From positions 928,149-992,148 of the forward strand of contig NZ_JAULBL010000002.1 in NCBI RefSeq assembly GCF_030512175.1: a stretch of DNA of 64,000 nucleotides, in the 5' to 3' direction. Below are positions 35,706-43,921 of the stretch, piece by piece; positions within the stretch are counted from its first letter, which is position 1, and each line of letters opens with the position of its first letter. The notes under the pieces were generated by a model. The model saw nothing but the letters and a program-made list of their open reading frames with translations, searched no databases and was not told the origin of the DNA. Origin of the DNA: Paeniglutamicibacter sulfureus. Lineage in GTDB: Bacteria; Actinomycetota; Actinomycetes; Actinomycetales; Micrococcaceae. The position numbers were made by a program, and so were the translations under genes.

Positions 35706-36986
35706 CTATTGGCCGACGGCTGTCACTCCCGTGATCTGTTCCAGGACGTGCACGCCGACGACGAGACCGTTTTCAGCGCGGATGGCGGCACCCACCTCAT
35801 CGGCGCGGGAGGTATAGGAGTCGGTGTGGACGAGGGCGCCGAGACTGCTGGCCAGGCCCGTGCCCAGGTCCCTGGCCGGGAGCGGGGCGGGGCCGACGCC
35901 GAGCGCATGGACCCGCGTTCCCCAGAATGGCTGGTCCCCAGGGAACGGCACGACCAGCGTCGGGCGACCCGCCCGCAGTCCGGCCGCGGTCGAGCCCGCG
36001 CCGCCGTGGTGCACGACTGCCGCGACTCGCGGGAAGAGCCACGCGTGGGGCGCGCCCTCGATGACCAGCACGTCCTCGGTCCCGGCCTCGCCGGGAGTGA
36101 TGCCTCCCCAGCCGGTCGCGATGATCCCGCGCAGGCCGTGGACCCGCAGTGCGGCCAGGATGGTGTCTCGGCGCTCGTTCGCTCCCTTGCCGAAGCCCAT
36201 GGAGCCGAACCCGACATAGACCGGAGGCTCACCTGCCGCGAGGAAGTCCGCCAGGTGCGCCGGCGGCTCCCAGGCGGCGCCGTCGACGTCATCCAGGAAC
36301 CAGTACCCAGTGACGTGGGCCGAAGGCGGGTAGTCCGCGGGGACCGGCAGAACGTGCCTGCTGTACGGGTACATGACGTGGACCGAGCTGCCGTCCGAAT
36401 TCCTGAGCGGGTCCGCGAGGTGGCCGATGCGACCCAGACCGACCTCGCGCCGGAAGTCGTTGACCATGCCGCCATACATGACACCGGCCATCCGCCTGAA
36501 CCCGTAGGTCGCGCGATTTCCCCACGCACCGAAGGAGGCGCCGCCGAAGAACGGCATCGCGTGCGCACGCGTTGGGGTGAAAAACGGCAGCGGGAGCGAC
36601 AGCACGCCGGGCACGCCCAGCGCCTCGGCGATGTGCTGCCCGGCAAGACACTTGGGGTGGTACACGACAACGTCCGGGTGCGCCGCCTGCGCGGCAGCCC
36701 AACACTCCGCGTTCAGCTCGCGCATCGCGGTGCTCATGATCCCCAGCGTTCGCCACGCATCCAGGGGTCCACTCAGATCCGGCATGACTTCCTGGAGTAG
36801 GCGCAGCATCGTGGAGCCGGCGGGCTGGTGCGTGATGGTCCCGGGACCGCTGTGCGGGATCAGATCCGCGAACCCCTCGGGGACGGCGAGGGTGACGTCG
36901 TGCCCGGCGCGGGCGAGCGCGCCGGCGAGGGCGGCGTAGGGCTGGATGTCGCCGCGGGTCCCGAACGACATGATCAAGACATGCAT
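35706..36986 (-). CDS. Glycosyltransferase (GT1/GT28, sterol-glucosyltransferase-like)
   Basis: A 426-residue GT-B enzyme that transfers a nucleotide-activated sugar to a lipid or small molecule. The N-terminal FGTRGDIQPYAALAGALARAGHDV is typical of GT28/macrolide and sterol glycosyltransferases; the acceptor-domain loop is variable. The C-terminal donor site has PVYVGFGSMGFG, GAPHAWLFPRVAAVVHHGGAGSTAAGLRAGRP and VPFPGDQPFWG. GGAGG precedes the ATG. It stands alone beside decayed DNA and a transposase relic, so acquisition by transfer is possible. The acceptor is unknown; self-resistance by drug glycosylation is one option. Confidence 0.87.
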   Translation of the reverse strand: MHVLIMSFGTRGDIQPYAALAGALARAGHDVTLAVPEGFADLIPHSGPGTITHQPAGSTMLRLLQEVMPDLSGPLDAWRTLGIMSTAMRELNAECWAAAQAAHPDVVVYHPKCLAGQHIAEALGVPGVLSLPLPFFTPTRAHAMPFFGGASFGAWGNRATYGFRRMAGVMYGGMVNDFRREVGLGRIGHLADPLRNSDGSSVHVMYPYSRHVLPVPADYPPSAHVTGYWFLDDVDGAAWEPPAHLADFLAAGEPPVYVGFGSMGFGKGANERRDTILAALRVHGLRGIIATGWGGITPGEAGTEDVLVIEGAPHAWLFPRVAAVVHHGGAGSTAAGLRAGRPTLVVPFPGDQPFWGTRVHALGVGPAPLPARDLGTGLASSLGALVHTDSYTSRADEVGAAIRAENGLVVGVHVLEQITGVTAVGQ

Positions 36987-37158
36987 GGCAGGTTCCTCCG
37001 GACGGGATCCTTGACCGCCCAGCGGGGCTGCCGCATCGCCGAATAGACTTCCCGGTCCCTTTCAACGACATCTTGACTACGCTTAGCCATTTTGTGGGCG
37101 GTATCCCTGAAAGTTCCAGGCGGCGTATAAAAGGACCGGAACTGGCGCGAAGGTAGAA

Positions 37159-37467
37159 CTAGGATTCCTTGCGGTGTCCGCCAAAGATCATCGAGGCCAG
37201 CGCTGCGACCCCGGTGACGGTGAATACTGCCGGCCAGGCACCGATCTTTTTGGCCAGTGGGTGGGACGCAACGAATGCCGCGATGTACGTGCAAGTGAGG
37301 GCGGCCGCCCGTGCCGTGCCGGCGTCGTTTTTCCAGACGGTGAAGGCGGCCAGGCCGCATGCCGCCAAAACGGCACCACCTGCCTGACGGTTGCCCGTAT
37401 CGCGGGCGACTTTGTAGCCGAGCAGGAGGCCGGTCTTGGCCATTCCGGTCGAAATGATGCGCGACAT
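37159..37467 (-). CDS. Small integral membrane protein, uncharacterised (102 aa)
   Basis: A 102-residue protein with about three hydrophobic segments (LAACGLAAFTVW, LTCTYIAAFVAS, FTVTGVAALASMIFG) and a short basic-acidic tail GGHRKES. GAAGGAG precedes the ATG. It may belong to DUF4267-type small membrane proteins, but I cannot confirm this. It is downstream of nothing obvious and no function is suggested by neighbours. Confidence 0.6.
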   Translation of the reverse strand: MSRIISTGMAKTGLLLGYKVARDTGNRQAGGAVLAACGLAAFTVWKNDAGTARAAALTCTYIAAFVASHPLAKKIGAWPAVFTVTGVAALASMIFGGHRKES

Positions 37468-37567
37468 CCGAGATCTCCTTCGGCGGTACGGACAAGCGTC
37501 AACTTAAGCATAGGTCCGGTGCCGGTGAACACGCAGGAAAAATCACTGTCGGTCTCATACCACGGCG

Positions 37568-37798
37568 CTATCGAGCCGCCGGAAAGGCGCCTGCGATAAG
37601 GTGCGCACGGCGTACCAGCGGCTGCTGGAGCACGAGGCCATAAGCCAGTTCCATACCGAGGCGCTCGCGGCTATCCAACGGTTCCTGAACCCGACGGTCA
37701 TCACCCGCAGCCTCAAGACCAACCGGAACCAGCTCATTAACCGGGCCAAGACGCGGGCCCAGGGCGTTGACGTTCCATTTGGCGAGCAAATTAACTGA
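37568..37798 (+). pseudogene. C-terminal relic of an integrase-type transposase
   Basis: An open segment encodes CDKVRTAYQRLLEHEAIS... followed by RFLNPTVITRSL...LINRAK. This matches the pattern at the end of IS481/IS21-like integrase-core transposases (YDKxxTPYQRLL ... LNPxxLRR). No catalytic DDE region, upstream N-terminus or inverted repeats remain, so only the tail of a former insertion sequence survives. The 486-base gap around it (37468-37953) holds no other supported gene, only the symporter promoter region. Confidence 0.5.
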
Positions 37799-37953
37799 GG
37801 CACGCAAGGATTCTTGCGAGCACTAATCTTGAGTCAAAGCGACTGATTTCGAGGAATGGCTCACAGCGTCTAATATGGCTGAGGCGTGGGCTGCGCCACA
37901 AACCAGCTTGCGCATCGCCGTGCGACCCGACCCCGTCGACTTAAGGACCCCCC

Positions 37954-39237
37954 ATGAAGCTGCTCAAATCGATTCCCCTGCTTGGCTGGATTCTCCTGGC
38001 CATTGTCCTGGGCATACTGACTGGGCCGATCATGCCGGCTTGGCTCGGTGGGGCATTCCTGACCTACAACTCGATTTTCTCGGGTTTCCTCGGCTTCATC
38101 GTGCCGCTGATCATCCTGGGCCTGGTCGCACCGGCAATCGCCGAACTCGGCAAGGGTGCCGGCAAATGGCTCGGGATCACCGCCGCCATCGCCTACGGCT
38201 CCACGATCCTCGCCGGACTGCTCGCCTACTTCGTGAGCCGCTGGCTGTTCACTCCGTCCTTGTCGGGCGGCGGCCTCGAGGCCTTGGGCGAAGAATCCGA
38301 TTCGGGCTTCACCCCCTACATCACGCTGGTGGCCAGTGCCGGCGACTCGGCCACCGAGATCGTGCTTGAGCCGGTCATCGGCGTGATGAGCGCACTCGTG
38401 CTCGCCTTCGTGATCGGCGTGGGCCTGACCGCGTTCCATTCCAAGGTGCTCTTCCGCGGAGCCGTCGAATTCCGCACGATCATCGAATCCGTGATCCGCC
38501 GCATCATCGTCCCCGCATTGCCGCTGTTCATCTTCGGAATCTTCATGGACCTCTCGGCCAGCGGTGCCGCCGTCGCCGTGGTCACCAAGTTCCTGCTCGT
38601 GGCCCTCGTATCCTTTGCCCTGACGTTTGTCGTGCTGCTGGTGCAGTACTCCGTGGCCGGATCGATGACGGGGCAAAACCCGCTCAAGGCACTGTGGCGC
38701 ATGCGCGATGCCTACTTCACCGCGCTGGGCACCTCCTCCTCGGCCGCGACGATTCCGGTCACGCTGGCCTCAACCAAGAAGAACGGCGTCTCCGACTCGG
38801 TGGCCGGTTTCGTGATCCCGCTGTGCGCCACGATCCACCTCTCCGGCTCGATGGTCAAGATCACCTGCTTCTCGATCGCGGTGCTGCTGCTCACCGGCGG
38901 TGACGTCACCTTTGGCGCGTACCTCCCGTTCATCCTGATGCTCGGTGTCATGATGATCGCCGCCCCGGGCGTTCCCGGCGGCGCGATCGCCGCCGCGGCC
39001 GGCCTGCTGGCCCAGATGCTCGGCTTCGGCGAGGTCGAGGTTGGCCTGATGTTCGCCGCATACATCGCGCTGGACAGCTTCGGCACGGCAACCAACGTGA
39101 CCGGCGACGGCGCCATCGCACTGATCATGAACAAGCTCACCCGCGGCCACCTCGGTGCGCAGGCACAGGATCCGTCCGACGAAAAGGTGGAGACGATCGA
39201 GCGCAGCGCGACCGAATCGCACACGCTGGCCGAGTAA
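37954..39237 (+). CDS. Dicarboxylate/amino acid:cation symporter (DAACS)
   Basis: A 427-residue sodium- or proton-coupled uptake carrier for C4-dicarboxylates, glutamate or aspartate. Signatures are FLGFIVPLIILGLVAPAIAELG early, the first hairpin serine-rich motif GTSSSAATIPVTLAS (about 259-273), VIPLCATIHLSGS in TM7 and the closing ALDSFGTATNVTGDGA (Asp/Asn cation site). AAGGA precedes the ATG. It is a single-gene transcript ended by a perfect 20-bp terminator. Confidence 0.9.
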   Translation: MKLLKSIPLLGWILLAIVLGILTGPIMPAWLGGAFLTYNSIFSGFLGFIVPLIILGLVAPAIAELGKGAGKWLGITAAIAYGSTILAGLLAYFVSRWLFTPSLSGGGLEALGEESDSGFTPYITLVASAGDSATEIVLEPVIGVMSALVLAFVIGVGLTAFHSKVLFRGAVEFRTIIESVIRRIIVPALPLFIFGIFMDLSASGAAVAVVTKFLLVALVSFALTFVVLLVQYSVAGSMTGQNPLKALWRMRDAYFTALGTSSSAATIPVTLASTKKNGVSDSVAGFVIPLCATIHLSGSMVKITCFSIAVLLLTGGDVTFGAYLPFILMLGVMMIAAPGVPGGAIAAAAGLLAQMLGFGEVEVGLMFAAYIALDSFGTATNVTGDGAIALIMNKLTRGHLGAQAQDPSDEKVETIERSATESHTLAE

Positions 39238-39266
39238 CACCCCCCGTCTCCGCACCCACAGCAAAC

Positions 39267-39309
39267 ACAAAAGAAGCCGATGTTGCAGCGCAACATCGGC
39301 TTCTTTTGT
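39267..39309 (+). terminator. Strong intrinsic terminator after the DAACS gene
   Basis: ACAAAAGAAGCCGATGTTGC pairs perfectly over 20 bases with GCAACATCGGCTTCTTTTGT across a 3-base loop, ending TTTTGT. It can also act on the convergent metal-transporter operon. Confidence 0.9.
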
Positions 39310-39382
39310 ACCTGGTGGAAATCCTGTCGGGACGGGCGACGCCCCAAACGGCCTGGTGTCCGCCGCTTCGGGTGGACGGGTA

Positions 39383-40252
39383 TTACTTGGGGGTGCGCAG
39401 GCGGCGCGCCGATCTGGAGATGCGGCGTCCAAGCAGCCCTTGGGTGGGGCTGAAGAGGTAGACCAGCGCGAACACCGCTCCCTGGGTCAGCACGATCATG
39501 CCGCCCGAGGCCGTGTCCAGGTAGTAGCTGATGTACAGCCCGATGACCGCACAGGCGACTGAGACCGCCGGGGCGATGACCAGCATTCGTCCGAACCTGT
39601 CGGTGAGCAGATGCGCCGTGGCGCCGGGGATGATCAGCATGGCGACCACCAGGATGACGCCCACCGCCTGGAGCGCCACCACCGAGGTCAGTGCCAGCAG
39701 GCCCAGCAGCGCAGCACCCAGCAGGCGCGGATTCAGGCCGATGGCGTGGGCGTGGGTCGCATCGAAGGCAAAGAGCGTGAAGTCCCGGCGCTTGAGCAGC
39801 AACGCACCCAGGGCCAGCACGCCCAGGATGACGATCTGGATGAGCTCGGGCTTGGAAACCCCCAGAAGGTTTCCGAAGATGATGTGGCCCAGGTCGGTCT
39901 GCGAGGGGGTGACGGAGATCAGCACCAGGCCCAGGGCAAAGAGCGTGGAGAAGACAATGCCGATGGCCGCGTCCTCCTTGATGCGGCTGGTGTCGCGCAC
40001 CGCCCCGATCAGTGCCACGGCAAGGAAACCGAAGAGCAGCGCGCCGATCGCGAAGGGCACCGAGAACACGTAGGCCAGCACGACGCCCGGGAGTACCGCG
40101 TGGGAGACGGCATCGCCCATCAGCGACCAGCCGATGAGCACCAGCCAGCAGGAGAGCACCGCGCAGACGGCAGCGGCGGTCACCGCCGTGGCCAGGGCGT
40201 TGATCATGAAGCCGTAGCCCAGCGGCTCGAGGAGCAAGTCGAGGAGGTTCAT
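39383..40252 (-). CDS. mntB: Manganese/zinc ABC transporter permease
   Basis: A 289-residue membrane protein of the ABC-3 (MntB/ZnuB) family with about eight TM helices; the coupling region reads AVSHAVLPGVVLAYVFS and a later LLGISVTPSQ-type stretch precedes the conserved GVSKPELIQI loop. Its start overlaps the stop of the ATPase gene. The system imports divalent metal, most likely Mn(II) on the evidence of the binding protein. Confidence 0.88.
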   Translation of the reverse strand: MNLLDLLLEPLGYGFMINALATAVTAAAVCAVLSCWLVLIGWSLMGDAVSHAVLPGVVLAYVFSVPFAIGALLFGFLAVALIGAVRDTSRIKEDAAIGIVFSTLFALGLVLISVTPSQTDLGHIIFGNLLGVSKPELIQIVILGVLALGALLLKRRDFTLFAFDATHAHAIGLNPRLLGAALLGLLALTSVVALQAVGVILVVAMLIIPGATAHLLTDRFGRMLVIAPAVSVACAVIGLYISYYLDTASGGMIVLTQGAVFALVYLFSPTQGLLGRRISRSARRLRTPK

Positions 40253-40992
40253 GCTGCGTCCCCCCGTCCCAGCACGTCAAGCCCGAAGGCCAGGGCAAGG
40301 TTTTCGGGCCGCAGGACCGTCTTGGGATCCCCGTGCATCAGCACCCGCTGCATCAACAGCACGGCCTCGTCGGCCAGTTCGGGCAGGGCGTGCAAGTCAT
40401 GGGTGGAGATTAGGATCGCCGCCCCTGCCCGTGCCTGCTCGCGCAGCAGCCGGGTGATCGTGGCCTCGGAGCGCTTGTCGACCCCGGCGAACGGTTCATC
40501 CAGCAGCAGGATCGTGGCGTCCTGGGCGATGCCGCGGGCCACGAAGGCGCGCTTTTTCTGCCCGCCGGAGAGCTGCCCGATCTGCCTTTGGGCGTAATCG
40601 GTGAGTTCCACGCGTTCAAGGGCCTCGTCGACCGCCAGCTTGTCGGCCTTGGAGGGGCGGCGGGTGAAACCCATGTGCCCGTAGCGGCCCATCATGACCA
40701 CGTCGTGCACCGAGACCGGGAAGGCCCAGTCGACGTCTTCGCTTTGCGGCACGTAGCCGATGGCCGCCGACTTGCGGGCCTGGGCGGGAGTGCCGCCGTT
40801 GACGCGCACCGTCCCGGAGTCCGGCTTGACCAGGCCCATGATGGCCTTGAACAGCGTCGATTTTCCCGAACCGTTCATGCCCACCAGGCCACAGATGCGC
40901 GAGTTCTTCAATTCCAGGCTGGCATCCTTCAGGGCCAGGACGTCCCCGTAGCGCACGGTGAGGTCCTGGACGGTGACGGCCAGGGCGCTCAT
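40249..40992 (-). CDS. mntA: Manganese/zinc ABC transporter ATP-binding protein
   Basis: A 247-residue ABC ATPase: Walker A GMNGSGKSTLFK (near 36-47), Q-loop YVPQSEDVDW, signature LSGGQKKRAFVARGIA, Walker B ILLLDEPFAGVD and the switch His in STHDLHAL. The QSEDVDW variant is typical of Mn/Zn (ABC-3) systems. Both ends overlap neighbouring genes by 4 bases. The symbols follow the Bacillus mntABC naming and are tentative. Confidence 0.9.
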   Translation of the reverse strand: MSALAVTVQDLTVRYGDVLALKDASLELKNSRICGLVGMNGSGKSTLFKAIMGLVKPDSGTVRVNGGTPAQARKSAAIGYVPQSEDVDWAFPVSVHDVVMMGRYGHMGFTRRPSKADKLAVDEALERVELTDYAQRQIGQLSGGQKKRAFVARGIAQDATILLLDEPFAGVDKRSEATITRLLREQARAGAAILISTHDLHALPELADEAVLLMQRVLMHGDPKTVLRPENLALAFGLDVLGRGDAA

Positions 40993-41948
40993 GGCTTTTC
41001 CCCGGTCAGGGCCTGAAGGATCACGTCGGTGTCGTGCCGGATGAGATCGAGATAGGTGGGCACCGGGCCATCGGCCTCGGAGAGCGAGTCGACGAACAGG
41101 GTGCCGCCATAGGTGCTTCCCGAGCCCTGCACGACCTGTTGCATCGGGGCATCGGAGACGGTGGATTCGCAGAACACCGCGGGCACCTCATTGTCCTTGA
41201 CGAACTCGATGGCCGAGGCGATCTGCCGCGGGGTGGCCTGCTGCTCGGCGTTCACCGCCCAGATGTACTTTTCGGTCAGGCCTGCGTCGCGGGCCAGATA
41301 GGAGAAGGCGCCCTCGCAGGTCACCAGAGCACGCTCATTCTCCTTGAGCCCGGAGAGTCCCTGGACCAGGTTCTTCTCCAGCGTTTCCAGCTCCGCGTTG
41401 TAGGCAGTGGCGTTCCGGGTGTAGTATTCGCGGTTTTCCGGGTCGAGTTCGATAAAGGCGTCGCGGATGTTTTCCACGTATATTTTCACGTTGACCGGGC
41501 TCATCCAGGCGTGCGGGTTGGGCAGGCCGGCATTGGCGTCCTCGGAGATGTCCATGACCTCGACGCCTTCGCTGACCACCACGTGCGGCACGTCGAGTTC
41601 GACGATGAACTGCTCGAACCAGGCCTCGAGGTTCAACCCGTTGTCCAGGATCAGATGCGCGCGCGAGGCCTTGGCGATGTCCTGCGGCGTGGGTTCATAG
41701 CCGTGGATCTCGGCACCTGCCTTGGTGATCGACTCGACGGTGATCTTGTCCCCGCCAACGTTCCTGGCGATGTCGGCCAGCACGGTGAAGGTGGTCAGCA
41801 CCACCGGGCGGTCGGAGTCGTCCTGCCCGGAAATGGCCCCGGGGGAGTCGCACCCGGAAAGCGTTGCTGCAAGTGCCAGGCAGGCCAGGGCCGCGGACAG
41901 CCGGCGGCGCCAGGAGGTGAAGGCGCGGGTGCGGGAAGGATTCGTCAT
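40989..41948 (-). CDS. mntC: Manganese-type ABC solute-binding lipoprotein (cluster A-I)
   Basis: A 319-residue lipoprotein of the TroA/PsaA group: SWRRRLSAALACLALAATLSGC is the signal with lipobox LSGC. The metal ligands are visible: His in AEIHGYEPTPQD, His in NPHAWMSPVN, Glu in VTCEGAFSYLA and Asp in FVDSLSEADG. The His-His-Glu-Asp set is that of PsaA/MntC (Mn) rather than ZnuA (three His), and YIWAVNAEQQATP is PsaA-like. It leads the operon; ATG 41948 is the natural start. Confidence 0.88.
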   Translation of the reverse strand: MTNPSRTRAFTSWRRRLSAALACLALAATLSGCDSPGAISGQDDSDRPVVLTTFTVLADIARNVGGDKITVESITKAGAEIHGYEPTPQDIAKASRAHLILDNGLNLEAWFEQFIVELDVPHVVVSEGVEVMDISEDANAGLPNPHAWMSPVNVKIYVENIRDAFIELDPENREYYTRNATAYNAELETLEKNLVQGLSGLKENERALVTCEGAFSYLARDAGLTEKYIWAVNAEQQATPRQIASAIEFVKDNEVPAVFCESTVSDAPMQQVVQGSGSTYGGTLFVDSLSEADGPVPTYLDLIRHDTDVILQALTGEKP

Positions 41949-42013
41949 TGAGGTCCTATGCGGGGCGGTGTGTCGGTGGGTGAAAACAGCGGGTAATTCA
42001 TAGTACGGCATGA

Positions 42014-42029
42014 CGTACATGGATGTACG
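42014..42029. promoter_or_regulatory. Palindrome upstream of the Mn transporter operon
   Basis: CGTACAT-GG-ATGTACG is a perfect 7-2-7 palindrome 66 bases upstream of the binding-protein start. It is a candidate operator for the DtxR/MntR-family regulator encoded at 34572. Confidence 0.55.
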
Positions 42030-42174
42030 CCTCGGCGTAACCCTGTTTGTCCGGACGTCGGGGGGTGTGGGTTCGAGGAAGAATTCCGGTCCGCCGGGGC
42101 CACGGTGCCAGGGCGGCGGATGAGACGGACCGACGCTCCATCCTACTTACTGCCCGGTACGTGGCTTCAGCCCA

Positions 42175-42203
42175 TTGATGTGTCGCCACCGCGGGCATAG
42201 ACT
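42175..42203 (+). promoter_or_regulatory. Sigma-70-type promoter of the VOC gene
   Basis: TTGATG (42175-42180) and TAGACT (42198-42203) are separated by exactly 17 bases, a near-consensus -35/-10 pair 49 bases upstream of the ATG at 42253. Confidence 0.6.
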
Positions 42204-42252
42204 CACGCCTGGACCCACGTTACACACCCTCATTCATTGCGTTGGAGGCACC

Positions 42253-43032
42253 ATGCCCAAGCCGGAACTCACCGTCGGCGCTCCCTGCTGGATCGACCTG
42301 CTGACCTCCGCCCCGGAGAAATCCCAGGCGTTCTACACCGAGCTCTTCGGCTGGACCTACGAGGCCGGGGATGCAGAACTGTATGGCGGCTACATCACCG
42401 CTTCCAAGGACGGGAAGATGGTAGCCGGGATCATGAACAACGACGGTACCTCCGGGTCCCCGGATGTCTGGACCACCTATCTGCGGGTGGATGACATTGA
42501 CGCCGCAACGAAGGCGGCGGCCGAGCACGGCGGGCAGGTCTACCTGCCGCCCATGGAGGTTCCCGAGCAGGGCAAGATGGCGATGTTCGGGGACGCCGGA
42601 GGCGCGGCGGTGGGGATCTGGGAGTTTGGCGGACACACCGGATACGAAGTGGTTGCCGAAAACGGTGCACCCGCCTGGCACGAACTTTTTACCCGGGACT
42701 TTGCCCCGACCGTGAAGTTCTATGAGGACGTCTTCGGCTGGGACACCGCGGTGGTGGGCGACACCGATGAATTCCGATACACCACACTCGGCGCCGGGGA
42801 TGATTCCAAGGCAGGAATCATGGATGCCAGTTCGTTCCTGCCCGCGGGCGCACCGGCCAGCTGGCATGTGTACTTCGCGGTTGAGAACGCCGACGCCATC
42901 ATCGAAAAGACCTTGGCTTTGGGTGGCGAGGTCATCCAGCCTGCGGAAGATACGCCGTTCGGGCGCAATGCAGCGCTGAAGGATCCAACGGGCGCGGAGT
43001 TCTGGATTACCCAGGACATCGGGCAAGTCTAA
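42253..43032 (+). CDS. VOC-family protein with two glyoxalase-like domains
   Basis: A 259-residue protein with two tandem vicinal-oxygen-chelate domains. Domain 1 (about 5-125): APCWIDLLTSAPEKSQAFYTELFGWTYE; domain 2 (about 130-255): PAWHELFTRDFAPTVKFYEDVFGW with AEFWITQ at the end. GGAGG precedes the ATG. The family acts on or binds small metabolites (glyoxalase, bleomycin-resistance and extradiol types); the canonical His/Glu metal set is incomplete by eye, and no function is assigned. The gene is monocistronic, with a clear promoter. Confidence 0.85.
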   Translation: MPKPELTVGAPCWIDLLTSAPEKSQAFYTELFGWTYEAGDAELYGGYITASKDGKMVAGIMNNDGTSGSPDVWTTYLRVDDIDAATKAAAEHGGQVYLPPMEVPEQGKMAMFGDAGGAAVGIWEFGGHTGYEVVAENGAPAWHELFTRDFAPTVKFYEDVFGWDTAVVGDTDEFRYTTLGAGDDSKAGIMDASSFLPAGAPASWHVYFAVENADAIIEKTLALGGEVIQPAEDTPFGRNAALKDPTGAEFWITQDIGQV

Positions 43033-43332
43033 ATGTGCCGGGACCGGGCCACCGGTTCCCGACGGCAGGGGGGAAACATTGACGTCGGCGCTTTGCTGCT
43101 TGGGGCGCGAGGCGCCGACGCCAATGCCCTTTATGCGATGTCCGCTGCCGAGTCCCGCGTTTAGGCCGGAATAGGGACCCGCGGGATAGACGTGGGTTTG
43201 CCGGTCAACTCCGAAGGCATATATATCAGCCAGTCGAGGCGCATCGAGCCTGCCCCCGGATCGGGGCAAGACGCGGGCACTGAAATCACCGTGGCCATGG
43301 CCTTGGGGTGGCAGTGAGTCTAGTCTCGGAAC
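43033..43332. other. Intergenic region before the cupin gene
   Basis: A 300-base non-coding gap. Its only element of note is TAGTCT (43321-43326), six bases before the cupin ATG with no ribosome site, which suggests a leaderless start. Nothing else is supported. Confidence 0.35.
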
Positions 43333-43887
43333 ATGGTGCAAATTGGAGAAGAGATGGTCAATGCCCGCTCCGGCGAACGATTTGTCTGGCGGGCGACGCG
43401 AGTGTCAACGGGTGGGGAATACTGCGAGTTTGATCTGTACTTGGCACCGGGCGCGCGGGTGGCGGCCGCCCACCGCCATCCGAATCAGGAAGAGCGCTTC
43501 ACCACGGTTGTCGGGCGTCTTGACTTGGTAAAAGGTGACAAGCGAACGGTGCTGGGTCCTGGCGAAGTTGGCGTCATTCCGCCGGGTACCGCACACCGAT
43601 GGGGCAATGCCGGGGAGCCCGCACATGCGATCGTGCGGCTGAGCCCCGCACTGCACTCCGAGGAATTCTTTGCAATGTTCTGTCTGCTGGCATCCGAGGG
43701 CAAGGCCAATGCCGCGGGACTTCCCCGAAACCCGCTGCAGATGGCGGTGCTGCTGGACGCCTATCGCGAGGAATTCGATTTTGCGACCGCGTCACAACAC
43801 CGCATGCTCAGCGCTCCTCTGGCCGCGCTGGGCGCGATTGGCCGCCGTATCGGACTGCGTAGCGGACATCCCTACGAAGATTCCTGA
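43333..43887 (+). CDS. Cupin-domain protein
   Basis: A 184-residue protein with a single cupin barrel: HRHPNQEERFTTVVGRLDLV is motif 1 (HxH...E) and GEVGVIPPGTAHRWGNAG motif 2 (His), so the metal site is complete. The C-terminal helical ~70 residues are seen in small-molecule-binding cupins. The ATG at 43333 fits a leaderless mRNA; an alternative ATG at 43354 with GGAG would remove part of the domain. Function unknown. Confidence 0.8.
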   Translation: MVQIGEEMVNARSGERFVWRATRVSTGGEYCEFDLYLAPGARVAAAHRHPNQEERFTTVVGRLDLVKGDKRTVLGPGEVGVIPPGTAHRWGNAGEPAHAIVRLSPALHSEEFFAMFCLLASEGKANAAGLPRNPLQMAVLLDAYREEFDFATASQHRMLSAPLAALGAIGRRIGLRSGHPYEDS

Positions 43888-43921
43888 GTTTTCGAACGAC
43901 GACCTCCCCTGCTCGATGTGT

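Noticed and set aside
37555-37803. An 82-codon minus-strand frame overlapping the transposase relic
   Set aside because: Its composition is Ser/Arg/Leu-rich shadow-like with no ribosome site, while the + strand matches the integrase C-terminal pattern.
39267-39309. The perfect inverted repeat after the symporter as a mobile-element end
   Set aside because: No transposase, target duplication or second copy is present; the short loop and terminal T-run fit an intrinsic terminator.
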